A stretch of 35,568 nt of DNA from a virus. A model generated the notes under the pieces. That model was not told the origin of the DNA and did no database searches. It saw nothing but the letters and a program-made list of their open reading frames with translations. The stretch spans positions 1 through 35,568 of IMG/VR virus record IMGVR_UViG_3300027733_000123; one strand, given 5' to 3'. Every line of letters begins with the position of its first letter. The stretch's first letter is position 1. Of this stretch, positions 1 to 7,990 are shown in pieces. The translations under genes and the position numbers were made by a program.

Positions 1-1900
1 TTGTACTTGCACCTGTAAATTTAGGTAGGTAGTTGGTAGTACCTGTTCCTGTTACAGGATTAGTTAAAGCACTTTGCTTATTATTGAATGTTGTCCAATC
101 TGCACTTGATAATGCACCTCTATTTGCTGCACTAGCAGTTGGTACATTTAAAGTAATTACAGGGGTTGTTGTACTTGTTGCTACACTTGAACTTAAATCC
201 GTTCCACTTGTTCCTATTGTTAAAGCAGCTACGCTTGTAACTGTACCCCCTGTTAAATCGCTTGTTAAAGCAATAGTTCCTGTTGCAGCAGGGAATGTGT
301 AAGAATATGATGTTGATTGAAATATTAATGAACCTCCACCTCCTGCACCTAAACTTAAAACCAACCCTGTTGTTGTTGCAGTAATACCTGTATAACCACT
401 TGCGGTAAGAATGCCTGTATGTTTTATTAAAATACCTGCATCTAATAATGGATAAGTGCTAAATGTCTTAACTCCGCTAATTGTTTGTGCAGTCGCTAAA
501 GTAACATAAGGAGTTAAATCGCTTGTTAAAGCTAAAGTACCTGTTCCGTTAGGAAAAGTAAAAGTATATCCTGTTGCAGATGGCAAAGTAAATGTATTAC
601 TAATACCGCCTCCGCTTGTGAACTTAACTCCATTAGTTAATCCACCTAAATTCATATATCCTGCTAATGAACTACTTGAAGCATTTTGTAAGAATATACC
701 TCCGTTGTTTTTAGTAGCATCCGAGAAAGTCTTTGTACCCCCTATTGTTTGAGCAGTAGTTAAATCTACATAGTTTGCTAAATCACTTGTTAAGGCAACT
801 GTTCCATTTGCATTAGGGAATGTATAAGACCTAGCAGCAGTATTACTTGATGTAATAAACTTGCTTAAATATAAGTTACCATTTTGCCAACTTAAATCCC
901 CAAGACTATCAGCAAATAAAGACACCTCATTAGCCGATGCGGTTGCACTTGCTGATTGATGCTTTAATCCTAAATGACCATTCCCTCCTGTTCCTTTAAT
1001 ATGTAAAGATTGAGCATTCAATTTAAACGCACCTAAATCAACATCTTGTGTTGCACCTGTATAAGGAACATAGCCTGTTAATGCTGAACCATAGTTAGGG
1101 ATATTTAAAGTCGCACCTACTAATGTACTTGCTCCGCTTGTTCCTGTTGTGGTTAGCGTTATAGCGTTCTGCTTTGCATTAAATGTTGCCCAATCAGTTG
1201 AAGATAATAATCCATTTTGTGATGTCGTTGCGGTTGCAATAGCTAGGGTAATTGTTCCGCTTGTTGTAATTGGTGATGAACCTATTGTAACTCCGCTAGT
1301 TGCAGAAGATAAGCCAACACTCGTAACTGTACCCACCGCACCGCTTGACCTCTGCCAAATACTTCCGCTATAAATAACATAATCACCTACTGCAAAAGTT
1401 ATTGCACCTGCTCCAAAGTTTACACTTCCTGCTGCACTACAAATATAAACATCACCTGTGTCTCCTGTTCCATTAGCTAATGTTGGTGTATTTGTTGCTG
1501 CTGACCATAAACCCTTGTACTCCATTATTGATGAAGGTAATTGAGCAATAGGAACTTTACCTGCTGAATCTAAACTTGCATAGCCATTAGCTACTCCCTT
1601 TGCACTTAATAACTGATAAGTATTTAAAACCGCTTGACTTGGGAAAGTTTCTACATAAGCAGAGCCTGACCACAAATAAAGTTTCTGCGTATCCTTTGCA
1701 CAATAAATTATATTAATAGTTCCTGCTACAGGAAATGCAGCAAGGTTTGCATAAAAATCAATAGACCCTGCAAACAAATTAGCTATCTGTGATAAGGTTA
1801 TCTTTTTACTTACCCCTGTTATTGGGTCACCTACTATTGTAAGGTCAGTTGAAAGCGGTGCTAAATTTGTAGCTAACTGATTTATTTTTTTAGATTCCAT
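1..1900 (-). CDS. Tail fibre, N-terminal two thirds (runs off window start)
   Basis: The frame opens with ATG at 1900, one base after the stop of the 142-aa gene upstream, and stays open to position 1. If the window is circular it continues in frame at 35568 and ends at 34511, giving about 985 aa. The N-terminus (MESKKINQLATNLAPLSTDL) resembles virion-attachment ends of Bacteroidota phage fibres. Most of the rest is low-complexity Thr/Ser/Gly/Ala sequence with recurring modules such as LTSDLANYVDLTTAQTI and LTSDLTPYVTLATAQTI, each followed by a KTFS motif, typical of trimeric beta-structured fibre shafts. The C-terminal part at the other window end carries an intramolecular chaperone. The role is host-surface recognition at the tail tip. 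Plus-strand open frames over this region are mirror artefacts of the repetitive composition. Confidence 0.88.
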   Translation of the reverse strand, partial: MESKKINQLATNLAPLSTDLTIVGDPITGVSKKITLSQIANLFAGSIDFYANLAAFPVAGTINIIYCAKDTQKLYLWSGSAYVETFPSQAVLNTYQLLSAKGVANGYASLDSAGKVPIAQLPSSIMEYKGLWSAATNTPTLANGTGDTGDVYICSAAGSVNFGAGAITFAVGDYVIYSGSIWQRSSGAVGTVTSVGLSSATSGVTIGSSPITTSGTITLAIATATTSQNGLLSSTDWATFNAKQNAITLTTTGTSGASTLVGATLNIPNYGSALTGYVPYTGATQDVDLGAFKLNAQSLHIKGTGGNGHLGLKHQSASATASANEVSLFADSLGDLSWQNGNLYLSKFITSSNTAARSYTFPNANGTVALTSDLANYVDLTTAQTIGGTKTFSDATKNNGGIFLQNASSSSLAGYMNLGGLTNGVKFTSGGGISNTFTLPSATGYTFTFPNGTGTLALTSDLTPYVTLATAQTISGVKTFSTYPLLDAGILIKHTGILTASGYTGITATTTGLVLSLGAGGGGSLIFQSTSYSYTFPAATGTIALTSDLTGGTVTSVAALTIGTSGTDLSSSVATSTTTPVITLNVPTASAANRGALSSADWTTFNNKQSALTNPVTGTGTTNYLPKFTGAST

Positions 1901-1901
1901 T

Positions 1902-2330
1902 TTAAGGTATTTGACAAGTGTCGTTTAATGAAGATAATGTTAATGAAAAATCTATTTTAATACCTGCTAAATAATCAGGGTCGCTTTCAGTATAAAAGGT
2001 TATTGGCATATTATCACTTGCTATCCAATTATAAATTGGGTCTCTTAATTCAGCAACCATATCCTGACCTACTAAAGTCATATCACTTAAAACCTCTGTT
2101 TCGTTTGTTTCTTCCATTAGCATTCTATCCATTACATAGATAGAGAAATTGTATTGTATTTGCTTTGCTAATATTTGTGCATCAGTTAAAGTAAAAAACA
2201 TAGCAGGGTAAGTTACCTCACCATTGCTTAATCGTTCCCAAACATCACCGAAATAAACGAACTTAATTTGCTCGTGATTGTTTCCGAATGTTGTTATTTG
2301 ATTTACTATTTGATTCAGTGTTAATGCCAT
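1902..2330 (-). CDS. Putative neck/tail-completion protein
   Basis: A 142-aa soluble protein between the connector-like gene and the tail fibre. It starts MALTLNQIVNQI and has alternating hydrophobic strands (QIKFVYFGDVW, YPAMFFTLTD, IKIDFSLTLSS), consistent with the small beta-rich neck or tail-terminator proteins common in Bacteroidota phages. It has no catalytic motif, signal peptide or membrane segment. The stop TAA at 1904-1902 is one base from the fibre ATG, so translational coupling is likely. The function is inferred from position (portal, connector, this gene, fibre) and fold character only; a tail-fibre-attachment role is an alternative. Confidence 0.6.
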   Translation of the reverse strand: MALTLNQIVNQITTFGNNHEQIKFVYFGDVWERLSNGEVTYPAMFFTLTDAQILAKQIQYNFSIYVMDRMLMEETNETEVLSDMTLVGQDMVAELRDPIYNWIASDNMPITFYTESDPDYLAGIKIDFSLTLSSLNDTCQIP

Positions 2331-2398
2331 TCTTTTTTGTTTTTTCTAAATAAACTTTTAGCTTATTTTGATTCTTAATGTTCGCTTCTTTGCTCATA

Positions 2399-2971
2399 TT
2401 AGCATCCTATTTTACCTTGATACTTTTCAGCTAGGTTTTTATTCTCATAAACATTATCATCCTCTAAATATAAAGATGTAGTGTATCCTTCTAAATCAGG
2501 TATTATGGTATCAATACCACTTGTAAAGTTTAAATATTCAGGGAACAAAGTATTATTTTGTCTTAAATATTTAATCACTCTTTGCTTGTAAAATTCTGCT
2601 CGTGTTCTATATCTGTTTGCTACATCAATCATATCTTGCATTGATGGGTTCTCTGTGTTATCACCTGACTTTCTTAATAAACCTTTGTTATAAAACTGAT
2701 ATGATAACCCCATAGGTAACTCACTCATAACATAATAAATTAAACAATCAGCTATGTAATTATTTAAAAGTATTACTTCATTAGCGGTTAAATTAGATGC
2801 AGTTATTCCTGCTTGTAATCTATTATATAGTGTACTACCCAAAGTAGGAAGTATATACATATCCTGTGCAGTTTTTATTTCAGGCAATACTAACTTCTCA
2901 TCTACATTTGCGTGTAATCCTGTTCTATCTTTTATACCTTGTACAGATATGAATAATGTATTTAATGACAT
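2399..2971 (-). CDS. Head-tail connector (adaptor) protein
   Basis: A 190-aa, mostly helical protein directly downstream of the portal gene, with 3 bases between them. It resembles the Bacteroidota-phage adaptor-type family often annotated as DUF6712: an N-terminal LPEIKTAQDMYILPTLGS segment, a helix containing NYIADCLIYYVMSELP, then NRYRTRAEFYKQRVIKYL. These features match ring-forming connector proteins that bind under the portal. It has no signal peptide or membrane span. Family membership is from recognition of the pattern; the adaptor role is supported by its position after the portal. Confidence 0.65.
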   Translation of the reverse strand: MSLNTLFISVQGIKDRTGLHANVDEKLVLPEIKTAQDMYILPTLGSTLYNRLQAGITASNLTANEVILLNNYIADCLIYYVMSELPMGLSYQFYNKGLLRKSGDNTENPSMQDMIDVANRYRTRAEFYKQRVIKYLRQNNTLFPEYLNFTSGIDTIIPDLEGYTTSLYLEDDNVYENKNLAEKYQGKIGC

Positions 2972-2974
2972 TTC

Positions 2975-4957
2975 TTATTTTTTTCTTGTTACTACATTTG
3001 TTTTCCACTCGTGTCTGCAGGATTCACTTATTGTTCCGTTATCATTCCACCATCCTCCCCTTCTATCCCAAACTGAATATCCTAATCTTGCACTCATAGA
3101 TTCAATATCACTTCTGCTATATAGTTTGTTAGCACCTAGTAAAGCCTTACAAAAAGGTCTGCTATTAGTTATATCACTATTATTAAATCCTGCAATCCAA
3201 TCATAAGAATAGCGAACTAAAATTTCAGTTGTTTGCGGCTTTGTTTCACCAACTGCCTTGCTCAATGGTTGTGTTAACTCCCTTGAAATTATAATGTTGC
3301 TATTTATTCCCTTACCTATTTTAGTTTCAGTAGTCTTTAATATCTTTCTATCTTCTAAATCTTTTATAATTGTATTAATAGTTTCAACACTTTCATCTAA
3401 AACCTCTGCCAATACTTCAGGTGTTATATCCTTTTGTTTTGCTATTTGGTCTAATATGTCTGATTCTAATTGGTTAACATCTGCAAACATATAAAAGTCT
3501 GTTTCATCATTAAAACGCTTTTTAGATTTCCAAATGTTATAACTTTCTTTTGCTTCACCGAACTCCATAAATACTCCAAAATCTTGTGCTGCAAATTGTG
3601 CATCTAGTTCTTCTGAACCTAGCCAAGTATTAACTTCTTCATCACTTAACGCATATCCTGTTTTAAGCATTGCTCCTGCTTGTTCTCTGTTAATCTTACC
3701 TTTAGTGTACTCACGAATGATACGCTGCATATTTTGCCACTCACGACCTTTTAAACCTTTGATATGCTCGTTAACAGATAAAGTTTGTGCAGGTGCACTT
3801 GCATCTTGTACAGGTGCATATTTGGTCATATCAATACCTATCTTTTCTAATACCCATTCTTTTGGAGCAACTGAAACTATTGTTTGCTCACTAAACTCAA
3901 TTCCTATTGGTTCTGTTGGTATAATTTTAATCTCACTTGTAACACCTTTTAATTTAGCTAACATATTAAATACACTTTCTAGGTGCATCTGTTTAGCATT
4001 AACATAAGTGTTTTTAAATATCTCGTAACCATCACGCATCTCTGTTCTGCTTCCTAACTTACCTGCTTCTGCAATACCCATAATGGAAGGAGTAGTAACC
4101 TGATGTCCACTAAAAATATTAGTTTGAATCAAAGAATCTATCCTACCAAAATCTTCTTTGGTTAAATCACTTGTACCTAAATCATCTACGACAGGCTTCC
4201 TAGATATGTCATTAACAAAAGCAATCATATATTTTTTGCCATCAGCACCACTATAAGTCTTGCGTAATCTATTATCTACATTTCTTTTTTCTTCATCATT
4301 AGGCTCACCATTAGGTAAGGTAATAAGTTTACTTGCAGAAAACCCTGTTTGAGCATTCCCTAAAATATGTTTAGAAACCTCAATGTCTGATTCAATATAA
4401 TTTAATGCAGCAAAATAACTAGGCAATCCATATATACCTATGTTTGGTCTGTACTCTTTTACATATAAAATTTGTTTGCCTATTGGTTGTTTAGGATTAA
4501 AAGCAGCAATAACATCAGGTTTAACTTTGTTATCCTTCCAATCTTCTTTATACCAATACTGCGTATTATCTTTATTCGTGCGTATCTTAACATAATCACA
4601 ATGCCATATCTCGGCTAAATTACCTGCTAAATCCCAAATAACTTCCATATAAGCACCCCCAAATATTTCAATATCTAAAGATACCTTTCTAGTTAAATCA
4701 TCTAAAGATTCAACTCTATTTGCGTAATCAATAAAGGCTTGAGCATCTGCCTCACCACTCCAACCATTACCTGTAATGTAGTGAACCTTACTTTTAATGA
4801 TTGCACTATGCTTTGATGACTTGTTATATAAGTCAACTATATATTCAGGGTAATCATTATTTTCCCCATATTTAATGTAGCCGCCATCAATACCTTTTTT
4901 CTCTTTGAATTCAGGTTGCCTAGCTTCTGCGAATGTTAGAACTCTTAAATCTATCAT
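2975..4957 (-). CDS. Portal protein with winged-helix and minor-head C-terminal extension
   Basis: A 660-aa protein, longer than a usual portal of about 400-500 aa. Residues 1-380 look like a phage portal: early KYGENNDYPEYIVDLYNKSS, then an YITGNGW segment and a long region containing FSGHQVTTPSIMGI. Around residues 490-560 there is a winged-helix-like unit (LESDILDQIAKQKDITPEVL, then DLEDRKILKT). The last 80 residues (SRPFCKALLG, SRSDIESMSARLGYSVWDRR, CRHEWKTNVV) resemble the C-terminal segment found in minor-head/MuF-type proteins of Bacteroidota phages. The portal forms the dodecameric DNA gate of the capsid; the extension may replace a separate minor head protein, since none is seen elsewhere. 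The start ATG overlaps the stop of the upstream gene as ATGA. Confidence 0.85.
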   Translation of the reverse strand: MIDLRVLTFAEARQPEFKEKKGIDGGYIKYGENNDYPEYIVDLYNKSSKHSAIIKSKVHYITGNGWSGEADAQAFIDYANRVESLDDLTRKVSLDIEIFGGAYMEVIWDLAGNLAEIWHCDYVKIRTNKDNTQYWYKEDWKDNKVKPDVIAAFNPKQPIGKQILYVKEYRPNIGIYGLPSYFAALNYIESDIEVSKHILGNAQTGFSASKLITLPNGEPNDEEKRNVDNRLRKTYSGADGKKYMIAFVNDISRKPVVDDLGTSDLTKEDFGRIDSLIQTNIFSGHQVTTPSIMGIAEAGKLGSRTEMRDGYEIFKNTYVNAKQMHLESVFNMLAKLKGVTSEIKIIPTEPIGIEFSEQTIVSVAPKEWVLEKIGIDMTKYAPVQDASAPAQTLSVNEHIKGLKGREWQNMQRIIREYTKGKINREQAGAMLKTGYALSDEEVNTWLGSEELDAQFAAQDFGVFMEFGEAKESYNIWKSKKRFNDETDFYMFADVNQLESDILDQIAKQKDITPEVLAEVLDESVETINTIIKDLEDRKILKTTETKIGKGINSNIIISRELTQPLSKAVGETKPQTTEILVRYSYDWIAGFNNSDITNSRPFCKALLGANKLYSRSDIESMSARLGYSVWDRRGGWWNDNGTISESCRHEWKTNVVTRKK

Positions 4958-5328
4958 TGTCTAATTGTATAAGTGTCTGTTGTTGTATATTCTGTATATG
5001 AAATAGTAGTACCTAGAAGCCACATAATGCCTGTTTCTAGCTTGTTTAAGCCACTAGGATTTGTGTTGCTAGTACTTGCTTGTTCATATATCTCGTATGT
5101 GTATTGCCCTTCTAAAGCGGTGCTAAAATTGGTATTAGTTACAATGCTAAATTCATTATATCTATCCTTATATAAACTTGTATCTGTTGCGTATAATTTT
5201 ACAAAACTTATTACTACATTGCTACTTCTGTTAGTAAACACAAATAAGTAGTTTGGGTTAGTCAATAACTGCTTTTCAGTTAATGTTAACACAATAGTAT
5301 TTGTTTCGCCTTTTGTCAAATGTATCAT
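4954..5328 (-). CDS. Unknown structural-region protein, 124 aa
   Basis: The open frame reaches 5469, but the first 47 residues of that longer reading are atypical, and the ATG at 5328 (MIHLTKGETNTIVLTLTEKQ) gives a well-behaved protein, so this start is chosen. The sequence is beta-rich (YLFVFTNRSS, VISFVKLYAT, QYTYEIYEQAS, ETGIMWLLGT). It resembles short immunoglobulin-like or beta-sandwich proteins found next to the portal in Bacteroidota phages. It overlaps the portal start by four bases (ATGA), so the two are probably translated together. It could be a head decoration or neck protein; no specific function can be assigned. Confidence 0.65.
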   Translation of the reverse strand: MIHLTKGETNTIVLTLTEKQLLTNPNYLFVFTNRSSNVVISFVKLYATDTSLYKDRYNEFSIVTNTNFSTALEGQYTYEIYEQASTSNTNPSGLNKLETGIMWLLGTTISYTEYTTTDTYTIRQ

Positions 5329-5531
5329 TACTAATATATAGGGAAATAATGAATGTTTGCAAAATAGAATAAGTGTTACCGATTTATATAAATATGTGAC
5401 AAAGTGATGGGCAATTCGGTTATATCTTGTAACATATAAAGGGTAAGATTTGTTACGAAATAGGTGCAAATGAATATAAAAGTAGTAATACTACCCTAAT
5501 AGCAAAAGATGTAAACTCTGCAAGTTTTGAT

Positions 5532-5553
5532 ATTACTCAATGGAGTGAGTAAT
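5532..5553. repeat. Inverted repeat, 8-bp stem
   Basis: ATTACTCA at 5532-5539 and TGAGTAAT at 5546-5553 are perfect reverse complements separated by 6 bases. It has no T-tract of terminator type. It could be a protein-binding dyad or an RNA hairpin in the leader of the portal operon. Confidence 0.6.
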
Positions 5554-5560
5554 TTTACTC

Positions 5561-5592
5561 AAAGTAAAATAGTAAAGCTATTATTTTACTTT
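5561..5592. repeat. Inverted repeat, 11-bp stem
   Basis: AAAGTAAAATA at 5561-5571 pairs perfectly with TATTTTACTTT at 5582-5592 across a 10-base loop. The stem is AT-rich, so as DNA it may be a dyad operator and as RNA only a moderately stable hairpin. It begins 7 bases after the previous inverted repeat. Confidence 0.6.
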
Positions 5593-5625
5593 ATCAATCA
5601 AAAGGTAAATATATAACTTGACAAA

Positions 5626-5654
5626 TGAGCCGAAAATGATTGATAAGCGGCTCA
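5626..5654. repeat. Inverted repeat TGAGCCG/CGGCTCA overlapping an operator-like motif
   Basis: TGAGCCG at 5626-5632 is the perfect reverse complement of CGGCTCA at 5648-5654, with 15 bases between. The right arm overlaps GATAAGCGG (5642-5650), the half-site found in pairs at the phage promoters near 16.6, 29.6 and 30.2 kb. Here only one clear half-site is present. Confidence 0.5.
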
Positions 5655-5757
5655 ATAATGATTAACAAATGTACATCATAAAGTGCCATTAATGACTCAT
5701 ATTGCCATCATTAGTGTCAAATAAGATACATTATGGTGGATATATATAACACAAAAA

Positions 5758-5783
5758 CCCCCACCTAGAGAACTAGGCAGGGG
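5758..5783 (-). terminator. Rho-independent terminator after the tail tube gene
   Basis: On the minus strand a GC-rich hairpin (CCCCTGCCTAG, loop TTCT, CTAGGTGGGGG) is followed at once by TTTTTG. It lies 25 bases past the stop of the 172-aa tail tube gene and separates the capsid operon from the portal operon. Confidence 0.85.
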
Positions 5784-5807
5784 AACTAACTATGAAAAAC
5801 TACAAAC

Positions 5808-6326
5808 CTAACCTGCAGTTGTAAGAGCAGCAGCAACTGCACTATTTACTTCAGGACATAAACTAGGTTCAGCACCTGTAAATGTTAAAGTATATCCGCT
5901 TCTGTCTCCTTCAGCAGTACCTGTTGCGGCACTACCTGCAGTTAAATCTATTGCCCTTGTTTTACCTACATACCAAAACTTACCATTGTTGTCTTTAGCA
6001 ACTGCGACAAGTCTATTTTGTGCTAATAACAAGATTTCATTTCTTGTATTTGCTTGTAACTTATTTAAAATTATTGTCAATTCAGGGGTAAAATATAAAG
6101 TACCATTTTGAACATTAGATGCTACATTCTCTGTAAGCATTGAAGTTCCTTTGGTTAACTCATATTTATAGAACCTCTTACCTGTTGCTTTAACTAATGC
6201 AGTAATTACACCACTAGCTTCGGTAGTTGAAGTTACATCTGAACTTGCAATAAAATAAACCTCCGTAATTCCGCCTAAAGAATCACGACAATCTAGGGTA
6301 TATCCCTGTGTTAATGCACACGCCAT
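5808..6326 (-). CDS. Probable major tail (tube) protein
   Basis: A 172-aa protein beginning MACALTQGYTLDCRDSLGG, an N-terminus I recognise from structural proteins adjacent to the capsid gene in Bacteroidota phages. It is beta-rich with Ala/Thr/Gly-rich ends and no membrane or signal segments. Terminators on both sides (6355-6374 upstream, 5758-5783 downstream) indicate that its transcript level is set separately, as expected for an abundant virion protein. It ends in an Ala-rich tail (NSAVAAALTTAG). The tube assignment rests on size, composition and position next to the capsid gene; a capsid decoration protein is the main alternative. Confidence 0.6.
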   Translation of the reverse strand: MACALTQGYTLDCRDSLGGITEVYFIASSDVTSTTEASGVITALVKATGKRFYKYELTKGTSMLTENVASNVQNGTLYFTPELTIILNKLQANTRNEILLLAQNRLVAVAKDNNGKFWYVGKTRAIDLTAGSAATGTAEGDRSGYTLTFTGAEPSLCPEVNSAVAAALTTAG

Positions 6327-6354
6327 TTTTGTTTATTTTATCTTATTAAAAAAT

Positions 6355-6374
6355 AGGGGGATATTTCACCCCCT
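6355..6374 (-). terminator. Terminator between capsid and tail tube genes
   Basis: On the minus strand AGGGGG, an 8-base loop (TGAAATAT), CCCCCT is followed by ATTTTTTAAT. It lies within 10 bases of the capsid stop. Being intercistronic, it may be partial, reducing rather than ending transcription into the next gene. Confidence 0.8.
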
Positions 6375-6379
6375 TATAA

Positions 6380-7330
6380 TTAAATTGTTACTTTAACGAT
6401 TTCATCAGGGAAAGCAAAGTTTACACCCATTTTGAACTCTGCTGCAAAACGAACTTCATCAGCCTCTTTTGCAAAGAAGATTTCAAACTTTTCTTCCTCA
6501 TTCAATAAATCTGTACCCAAGAACAAGTTACTTAAACGCATTGCAAAAACATCATTTGTTCCGTTTAAACCTTGTAAAGCTACTACTTTAATAGAAGTGC
6601 CAGGCAATACAAATTCAGCATCTGCTTTACCATCAAAAGCATAATTGAACATATTAGCGTTCTTTAATGCAATTGTGTAAGTTCTAAAAGTATCCATACC
6701 ACAAACAATAACCATATCTTCAGCAGCTACTACTTTTGCAGGGATTGCTTTGTAGATACCATCAAACAAGCTAACAACATTAGCTGCAGTGATAGAAGTT
6801 AATGGAGCACCTGAAATAAATCCTGATACATTCGCATCTACTACACCACTTGCAGCACCGATTAATTTGATAAAACCATCAAACTTATTCAAGTTACCAT
6901 TAGCAGAAGCAGTATCTCCTGTCCAAATAGCAGTCTCTAATTGAGAAGCAATTGTTTTAGCTTTTCTATCAGAATAATCTTGCTCAAAAGGAATTGAATC
7001 ATATTGGCTACCTGTTGGTAAAGCCTTTTGTAAGTATTTAGCTTCTAATGCTTTAGGACATAAAGCCTCTTGTACTTTGATTTTACCTACTGTTACAGTT
7101 CTTTGAGTAAAAGTAGTTGTACCTGATGCATTCCATCCGCAAGTACCACCTGCTTGGAAGAAAGCATCTGTATCCATAATGTTGATAGTTTCTGCTGATT
7201 TAACACCGACCATAACATTACCTGCACTTTTAATAAGGGCAGCAGTTTTTGCACCTAATACAGATGAAGTCACTAACTGTGCTTCGTTTTCTTTTGTATA
7301 GTTGCTTAATGTTGATACTGAAAATGACAT
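6380..7330 (-). CDS. Major capsid protein (HK97-like fold expected)
   Basis: A 316-aa protein following a scaffold-like gene and a prohead-protease-like gene. Features fit a HK97-type capsid protein: an N-terminal helical stretch (NYTKENEAQLVTSSVLGAKT), a central domain with QLETAIWTGDTASANG and DGIYKAIPAKVVAAEDMVIV, then a P-loop/A-domain region ending FAAEFKMGVNFAFPDEIVKV. No membrane or signal segment is present. It is flanked downstream by a terminator, consistent with high independent expression. The function (icosahedral shell subunit) is inferred from neighbours and architecture; this family shows low sequence identity across phages. Confidence 0.85.
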   Translation of the reverse strand: MSFSVSTLSNYTKENEAQLVTSSVLGAKTAALIKSAGNVMVGVKSAETINIMDTDAFFQAGGTCGWNASGTTTFTQRTVTVGKIKVQEALCPKALEAKYLQKALPTGSQYDSIPFEQDYSDRKAKTIASQLETAIWTGDTASANGNLNKFDGFIKLIGAASGVVDANVSGFISGAPLTSITAANVVSLFDGIYKAIPAKVVAAEDMVIVCGMDTFRTYTIALKNANMFNYAFDGKADAEFVLPGTSIKVVALQGLNGTNDVFAMRLSNLFLGTDLLNEEEKFEIFFAKEADEVRFAAEFKMGVNFAFPDEIVKVTI

Positions 7331-7341
7331 TTTTTATAAAT

Positions 7342-7947
7342 TTATTTGTTTAAAATTGCGTTTCTATATTTTTCTAATCTATCATATTTTGTATCATTTG
7401 TAGATACATATGATTGAAAAGCGTTTGCTGCTTTTTGAGTTGGTTCAGCAGTTGGAGTATTTGAAAGTGCTTCTACTAATTCAGCTACTTGTGCAAACCC
7501 TTGTTTTACTTTACTCTCTAATTCAGCAATTTTTGTTTCTAATTGACTTTTTTGCTCTGCAAAATCTGCTTTTAATTCAGCTACCATTGCAGTAGTGTCT
7601 TGTGCAGGTGCAATAGCAGCAGCAGGTGCAACAGGTTCTTCAGGCATAATATCTTCTTTAGGAGAAGCTATTTCAATGATTGTTCCTGTTTCATCTACTT
7701 GGATAGAAGTACCATCCATTAATTTATGTTCGCCTTGTGGAGCAGGAGTGCCATCAGCCATCTCTACTTTACCACCAACTTCCAATGCGGAAATCATAAC
7801 CTTACTACCATCAGCCAAAGAATACTCTGCCATTTCTACCTTTGTAACTGCAGGTTCTGCAGGTTCAACAGGTGCTTGTGGTTGAGCAACTTGTGGCATA
7901 TCTTCAAATAATGCTCTTATTTGTTGTAATGCTTCTTTTGGGTTCAT
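7342..7947 (-). CDS. Scaffold-like protein, coiled-coil
   Basis: A 201-aa acidic protein directly upstream of the capsid gene. Residues 1-110 are rich in Pro, Ala and Glu and contain a beta-like unit (YSLADGSKVMISALEVGGKV). Residues 115-160 form a clear coiled coil (MVAELKADFAEQKSQLETKI, then AELESKVKQGFAQVAELVEA). This combination, with a capsid gene downstream and a protease upstream, is typical of head scaffolding proteins. The scaffold would chaperone procapsid assembly and then be degraded by the neighbouring protease. No catalytic residues are seen. Confidence 0.75.
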   Translation of the reverse strand: MNPKEALQQIRALFEDMPQVAQPQAPVEPAEPAVTKVEMAEYSLADGSKVMISALEVGGKVEMADGTPAPQGEHKLMDGTSIQVDETGTIIEIASPKEDIMPEEPVAPAAAIAPAQDTTAMVAELKADFAEQKSQLETKIAELESKVKQGFAQVAELVEALSNTPTAEPTQKAANAFQSYVSTNDTKYDRLEKYRNAILNK

Positions 7948-7990
7948 CTTTATTTTTCTTTAAATGTTAATAAATATAATTGTTTATCAC

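Larger units (their letters stand above)
5329..5807. other. 479-bp non-coding region with several inverted repeats
   Basis: This is the longest gene-free stretch apart from the 30-kb control region. It contains a terminator for the tail tube gene (5758-5783), three inverted repeats (5532-5553, 5561-5592, 5626-5654), a single copy of the GATAAGCGG operator-like motif at 5642-5650, and two copies of TGCCAT 19 bp apart (5684 and 5703). A CAAATGTA at 5666-5673 would read TACATTTG on the minus strand, a possible -7 box for the portal operon, but no TTG lies at the right distance. No convincing reading frame was seen on either strand. Confidence 0.7.

Noticed and set aside
33-1373. Open frames on the plus strand inside the tail-fibre region
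   Set aside because: They mirror the repetitive Thr/Ser/Ala codons of the minus-strand fibre gene, have no promoter, and their products are low-complexity.
2263-2397. A 44-aa minus-strand frame starting right after the connector stop
   Set aside because: It overlaps the 142-aa gene by 68 bases, is Asn/Lys-rich without a domain, and looks like leader sequence; it could be real but I cannot support it.
5329-5469. N-terminal extension of the 124-aa gene upstream of the portal
   Set aside because: The 47 extra residues are unlike the rest and the ATG at 5328 gives a sound start; the extension is treated as leader.
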